A model generated the notes under the pieces. The model worked only from the letters and a program-made list of their open reading frames with translations. It had not been told where the DNA came from and did no database searches. Of a DNA stretch of 8,962 bases, positions 6,571 through 8,962 are shown piece by piece. Both the position numbers and the translations under genes were made by a program. Numbering within the stretch: position 1 is the stretch's first letter; each line of letters begins with the position of its first letter. The stretch comes from Clostridia bacterium (GTDB lineage: Bacteria; Bacillota; Clostridia; Christensenellales; DTU072). The stretch is from assembly GCA_028703745.1 (NCBI GenBank), contig JAQVME010000041.1:1-8962 (forward strand), read 5' to 3'.

Positions 6571-6885
6571 ATGGGAGCATTCCTCGAATACCTTCAAGGA
6601 GAGCAAAAAATCAAAAGGCGCAAGCCTCCTTCTCAGGACGTCAGTACGATCAGCCCGAAGAACTTTGGTGATTTGCAGCTGCTGCTTGACAGCCTGAAGA
6701 AGAACGAAGGGCTGGTTGTGGACTTCGAAAACACCGACGCAGCGCTGGCGCAAAGAATGCTGGACTTTCTGAGCGGCGCAGTCTACGCCCTAGACGCAAG
6801 AATTGAACAAATAAAGAGCAAGATGTATATGTTGCTGCCGAAAGGACTCAACATAAAAACCAAACTGCAAAAAGGACAAAAATGA
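6571..6885 (+). CDS. sepF: Cell division protein SepF (short form)
   Basis: A 104-residue protein. SepF bundles FtsZ filaments and tethers the Z-ring to the membrane. The conserved domain runs from about 24 to 96: SPKNFGDLQLLLDSLKKN, a beta strand GLVVDFEN, then AQRMLDFLSGAVYALDARI, the SepF hallmark, and a final strand KMYMLLPKGLNI. The N terminus (MGAFLEYLQ) could form the membrane-binding amphipathic helix. It is followed by a basic linker of only about 15 residues, much shorter than in Bacillus SepF (near 150 residues overall). The tail is lysine rich. Position after yggS supports the call, and its stop overlaps the lspA start by 4 bases. Confidence 0.93.
   Translation: MGAFLEYLQGEQKIKRRKPPSQDVSTISPKNFGDLQLLLDSLKKNEGLVVDFENTDAALAQRMLDFLSGAVYALDARIEQIKSKMYMLLPKGLNIKTKLQKGQK
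6871..6876 (+). promoter_or_regulatory. Ribosome binding site of lspA
   Basis: AAAGGA within the last codons of sepF, 5 bases before ATG 6882. It fixes the lspA start at the ATGA overlap. Confidence 0.6.
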
Positions 6886-7376
6886 AGAAATACATCAAAT
6901 ATATCGTTATCGAACTACTTCTGGTAGGCGCGGTGATAGCCTTCGACCTCATAACAAAAGAGATTATTTACACAAAAGCCGAGAGTGCCGGCAGGATGGT
7001 TTTTATTAAAGGCATACTGTCTTTTGTCGCCGTGAGAAATGAAGGCGCCTCCTTTGGTATTTTTTCTTCCAATCCCGTACTGCTGAAATTAGTATCCTCG
7101 CTATCCTCTGCGGCACTTATCGCATTTCTTATTGTCAGCATAAAGCACCGTCACCCGTTGCTGCGCACCTCGCTCATTCTTATCATAGGCGGCGCCGTCG
7201 GCAACCTCGTTGACAGAATAGCGCTGGGCTATGTCAGGGATTTCGCCGAATATGAGTTCGTCGATTTCGCAATATTCAATATGGCGGACGTGTGCTTAAC
7301 GATAGGAACTATACTACTTGTCATTTATGTTATTTTCTTCTACAAAGAAAAGCAAAAACCCGCGGCAAATAAATGA
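6882..7376 (+). CDS. lspA: Lipoprotein signal peptidase (signal peptidase II)
   Basis: A 164-residue integral membrane aspartyl protease that cleaves the signal peptide from diacylglyceryl-modified prolipoproteins. Four hydrophobic helices lie at about 5-24, 66-87, 96-112 and 134-154. Conserved boxes in order: DLITK (Asp22), VRNEGASFGIF (Asn53), GGAVGNLVDR (Asn108, Asp111), VRDF (Asp120) and FNMADV (Asn133, Asp136). By comparison with the Pseudomonas structure, Asp120 and Asp136 are the likely catalytic pair; older Bacillus mutagenesis also made the Asp of the GNxxDR box essential. The C terminus is lysine rich and cytoplasmic. It lies between sepF and rluD with ATGA overlaps at both ends, which suggests coupled translation. 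All key residues are present. Confidence 0.96.
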   Translation: MKKYIKYIVIELLLVGAVIAFDLITKEIIYTKAESAGRMVFIKGILSFVAVRNEGASFGIFSSNPVLLKLVSSLSSAALIAFLIVSIKHRHPLLRTSLILIIGGAVGNLVDRIALGYVRDFAEYEFVDFAIFNMADVCLTIGTILLVIYVIFFYKEKQKPAANK

Positions 7377-8275
7377 AAGAGCTTTTTTATTATCCCAAAA
7401 TAGAAGATAAGGGCATCCGAATTGACGTTTATCTGTCGAAAGAACTGTCGGAGACCCGTTCTCGCATAAAAACGTTGATTGCAAGCGGAAAGGTTTTTTT
7501 AAACGGGGAGCAAGTTTCAAAAAGCGGCGCCGAAATAAAACAAGGCGAAATCAAGGTGTTGTTCGAGGCGCCGAGAGAGCTTGACGCTTTGCCTCAGGAT
7601 ATACCGCTCGAGGTGGTTTTTCAGGACAAGGATATAGCCGTAATAAACAAACCTCAAGGCATGGTGACGCACCCCGCCGCAGGTTCTCCCGACAATACTC
7701 TGGTTAATGCGGCGCTTTTTCATATAAAAGATTTGTCGGGCATAAACGGCGTGTTCCGCCCGGGAATAGTGCATAGGTTGGACAAGGATACCTCGGGACT
7801 GCTGGTCATTGCCAAGAACAACACCGCGCATTTGTCGCTTGCTAGGCAGATTGCAGACAAAACTGCCGAACGCTATTACATAGCTCTTGTTGAGGGCAAC
7901 ATAAAACAGGACAGCGGCACGATAGATATGCCTCTGGCAAGGCTCAAAACCGACCGCAAAAAAATGTCAGTCGACGAAAACGGCAGAAGGGCAGTTACCG
8001 GATTCAAGGTAATTGAGCGTTTTGGAGATTACACGCTTGTGGAATTTAAGCTGCAAACAGGCAGAACCCACCAAATACGTGTGCATTGCAAAGCCCTCAA
8101 CCACGCTGTTGTCGGCGACATTACATACGGCAGGAAGGACAAGTTTGGGCTGAAGGGACAGCTTTTGCATTCATATAAGCTGGCGTTAACTCACCCCTCT
8201 ACGGGTGAAAGGCTGGTTTTTGAAGCGCCCTTGCCGGAATATTTTGAAAGGGTACTTGCAAAGCTTCGCCCGTAG
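7373..8275 (+). CDS. RluA/RluD family 23S rRNA pseudouridine synthase (YlyB-like)
   Basis: A 300-residue protein converting uridines in ribosomal RNA, probably 23S, to pseudouridine. An N-terminal S4 RNA-binding domain covers about 14-65 (IRIDVYLSKEL, RSRIKTLIASGKVFLNG). The synthase domain follows: INKPQGMVTHPA (91-102), catalytic Asp137 in HRLDKDTSGLL, the central YIALVEG strand, QTGRTHQIRVH, and the LLHSYKLALTHP block. Length and domain order fit RluD/YlyB rather than the shorter single-domain members; the exact target uridine cannot be told from sequence. Following lspA directly is the classical arrangement in Firmicutes. The start overlaps the lspA stop (ATGA, 7373-7376) and has no Shine-Dalgarno of its own. 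A short GC-rich hairpin spans the stop codon. Confidence 0.94.
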   Translation: MKELFYYPKIEDKGIRIDVYLSKELSETRSRIKTLIASGKVFLNGEQVSKSGAEIKQGEIKVLFEAPRELDALPQDIPLEVVFQDKDIAVINKPQGMVTHPAAGSPDNTLVNAALFHIKDLSGINGVFRPGIVHRLDKDTSGLLVIAKNNTAHLSLARQIADKTAERYYIALVEGNIKQDSGTIDMPLARLKTDRKKMSVDENGRRAVTGFKVIERFGDYTLVEFKLQTGRTHQIRVHCKALNHAVVGDITYGRKDKFGLKGQLLHSYKLALTHPSTGERLVFEAPLPEYFERVLAKLRP

Positions 8276-8282
8276 GTCGGGC
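8268..8282 (+). other. GC-rich hairpin over the rluD stop codon, without a T tract
   Basis: GCCCG (8268-8272) and CGGGC (8278-8282) form a perfect 5-bp stem with loop TAGGT containing the TAG stop. No run of T follows, so it is not a standard intrinsic terminator. It may stabilise the 3' end, slow polymerase, or be chance. Confidence 0.35.
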
Positions 8283-8291
8283 ATAAACATT

Positions 8292-8321
8292 GTCATTATT
8301 TCATTAGCAACAAAATAACAT
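8292..8321 (+). promoter_or_regulatory. Candidate sigma-E-like promoter of yqfC
   Basis: GTCATTATT (8292-8300) resembles the sigma-E -35 GTCATATT, and AATAACAT (8314-8321) shares 5 of 8 bases with CATACAAT at 13-base spacing. The -10 ends 6 bases before ATG 8328. Bacillus yqfC and yqfD are sigma-E genes, which supports the idea, but the -10 is poor. CATATTAT at 8319-8326 is a better -10 match but would start transcription after the ATG. Confidence 0.33.
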
Positions 8322-8327
8322 ATTATT

Positions 8328-8591
8328 ATGCCTGTATATAACGACATAATAATAAAAGCCGGTCTGCCTCTTTCGGACAGTGTCGGCGGCGAAAAAATTT
8401 CTGTTGTGGATTTTTCGGCTATACTAGTCGAAGGACATAAAGGTGTTTTTTCCTATTCAACAGAAGAAATAGTAGTGCAGCTAAAAATGGGTCGTCTTTC
8501 AATAGGCGGCAGAGCGCTGCAAATTGTCGAAATAAATTGCGACGAACTTTACGTAAGCGGCGAAATAATACGCTTGGAAAAACAGCAATGA
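8328..8591 (+). CDS. yqfC: Sporulation protein YqfC (YabP/YqfC family)
   Basis: An 87-residue all-beta small protein. The body follows the YabP/YqfC pattern: a strand near residues 25-34 (KISVVDFSAILVEG), HKGVFSYSTEEIVVQLKMG, RLSIGGRALQIVEIN and a final YVSGEIIRLE. In Bacillus the gene is made in the mother cell during sporulation; its molecular role is unclear. The N terminus is divergent and starts at ATG 8328 with no Shine-Dalgarno upstream. There is no other ATG or GTG start before the conserved core that is better supported. The stop overlaps the yqfD start by 4 bases (ATGA), and pairing with yqfD strongly supports the assignment over its relative YabP. Confidence 0.85.
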   Translation: MPVYNDIIIKAGLPLSDSVGGEKISVVDFSAILVEGHKGVFSYSTEEIVVQLKMGRLSIGGRALQIVEINCDELYVSGEIIRLEKQQ

Positions 8592-8962
8592 AGGACAGAG
8601 CTGAGATAACCGTAAGCGGCAAGGCGCTGTTCCCGCTAAATATCTTGTCAAAACGCAAAATACGGCTGCGACGGGTGCGGTTTGAAGAGAGCAGTTTGAA
8701 ATTCACCGTCAGCGGTCGTCAGCTTGGCGCGTGCCGCGACAGTTTGGAAGAATTCAACAGAAAATATGAGATTACGAAGAAAAAAGGCGCGGGGTTTTTG
8801 TTCGAAGCCTTAAAAAAAAGAGTAGGCGCAATCGTCGGACTGGTTTTTTTTATTGTGGCGATAACGGTTTATTCGCTGTGCGTTTTCACCGTTGATATAA
8901 GCGGCAACGAAATCGTGGATACCGACGTTATCGCCGAAAGAATAACTTCGGAAACCAAGCTC
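8588..8962 (+). CDS. yqfD: Sporulation protein YqfD, N-terminal part (3' partial)
   Basis: The frame from ATG 8588 stays open for 125 codons to the window end; the family is usually near 400 residues. Residues 1-70 form a basic, mixed alpha/beta N-terminal region (VSGKALFPLNILSKRKIRLRR, LGACRDSLEEF). One strong membrane helix follows at about 79-101, then FTVDISGNEIVDTDVIAERI, the start of a POTRA-like extracytoplasmic domain as seen in YqfD/SpoIV-type proteins. Bacillus yqfD is a sigma-E-controlled mother-cell gene annotated as a stage IV sporulation protein of unclear action. Translation is probably coupled to yqfC through the ATGA overlap. The C-terminal two-thirds is outside the window. 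Confidence 0.85.
   Translation, partial: MKDRAEITVSGKALFPLNILSKRKIRLRRVRFEESSLKFTVSGRQLGACRDSLEEFNRKYEITKKKGAGFLFEALKKRVGAIVGLVFFIVAITVYSLCVFTVDISGNEIVDTDVIAERITSETKL

Noticed and set aside
8319..8326. CATATTAT as the sigma-E -10 of yqfC
   Set aside because: Transcription would begin after the start codon at 8328, and the spacing to the -35-like GTCATTATT is 18 bases, too long.
1..8962. CRISPR array, mobile element, toxin-antitoxin or phage-defence system
   Set aside because: I looked for direct repeats, transposase or nuclease motifs and inverted-repeat ends and saw none; the genes are core metabolic, division and sporulation genes.

Overview
This window reads as chromosomal DNA of a spore-forming member of the Firmicutes, most likely an uncultured Clostridia-type genome. 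The grounds are a single-chain PurL with a fused glutaminase, a clostridial-type YgiQ radical SAM protein, a PdaB-like polysaccharide deacetylase, the YggS/SepF/LspA/RluD cluster known from Gram-positive bacteria, and the sporulation pair YqfC/YqfD. All genes lie on the + strand and base composition is moderate and even. I see no tRNA, rRNA, CRISPR array, insertion sequence or phage gene. This looks like core genome rather than a mobile island.

Layout. (1) 1-3558: the C-terminal half of purL, whose start lies outside the window, overlaps by one base a gene for a YgiQ-family radical SAM protein. (2) 3559-3691: an intergenic region with a long pure A/T tract and a strong sigma-A-type promoter whose predicted start site is the A of the next ATG. 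(3) 3692-4204: a small three-helix membrane protein of unknown function with a DUF5673-like tail. (4) 4205-5848: a PdaB-like deacetylase and a tandem OB-fold SSB-like protein, closed by a clear intrinsic terminator. (5) 5876-8275: a second strong promoter, again with its predicted start site on the ATG, driving yggS-sepF-lspA-rluD as a tight operon with ATGA overlaps. (6) 8276-8962: yqfC and the start of yqfD, cut by the window end.

How the genes fit together. Unit 5 combines PLP homeostasis (YggS), Z-ring anchoring (SepF), lipoprotein signal peptide cleavage (LspA) and 23S rRNA pseudouridylation (RluD). It resembles the Bacillus ylm/lsp/yly region with ylmG, ylmH, divIVA and ileS absent. Three sporulation-type genes (pdaB, yqfC, yqfD) are interspersed.

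The most unusual signal is in the regulation. Two promoters share the same geometry (TTGAAA, 17-bp spacer, TATAAT or TATTAT, 6 nt, ATG) with no Shine-Dalgarno sequence, which predicts leaderless mRNAs. A third gene, yqfC, has no visible Shine-Dalgarno and a weaker sigma-E-like promoter at the same distance. Genes inside the operons do carry ordinary Shine-Dalgarno sequences or stop/start overlaps. I found no convincing wholly new biological system here.
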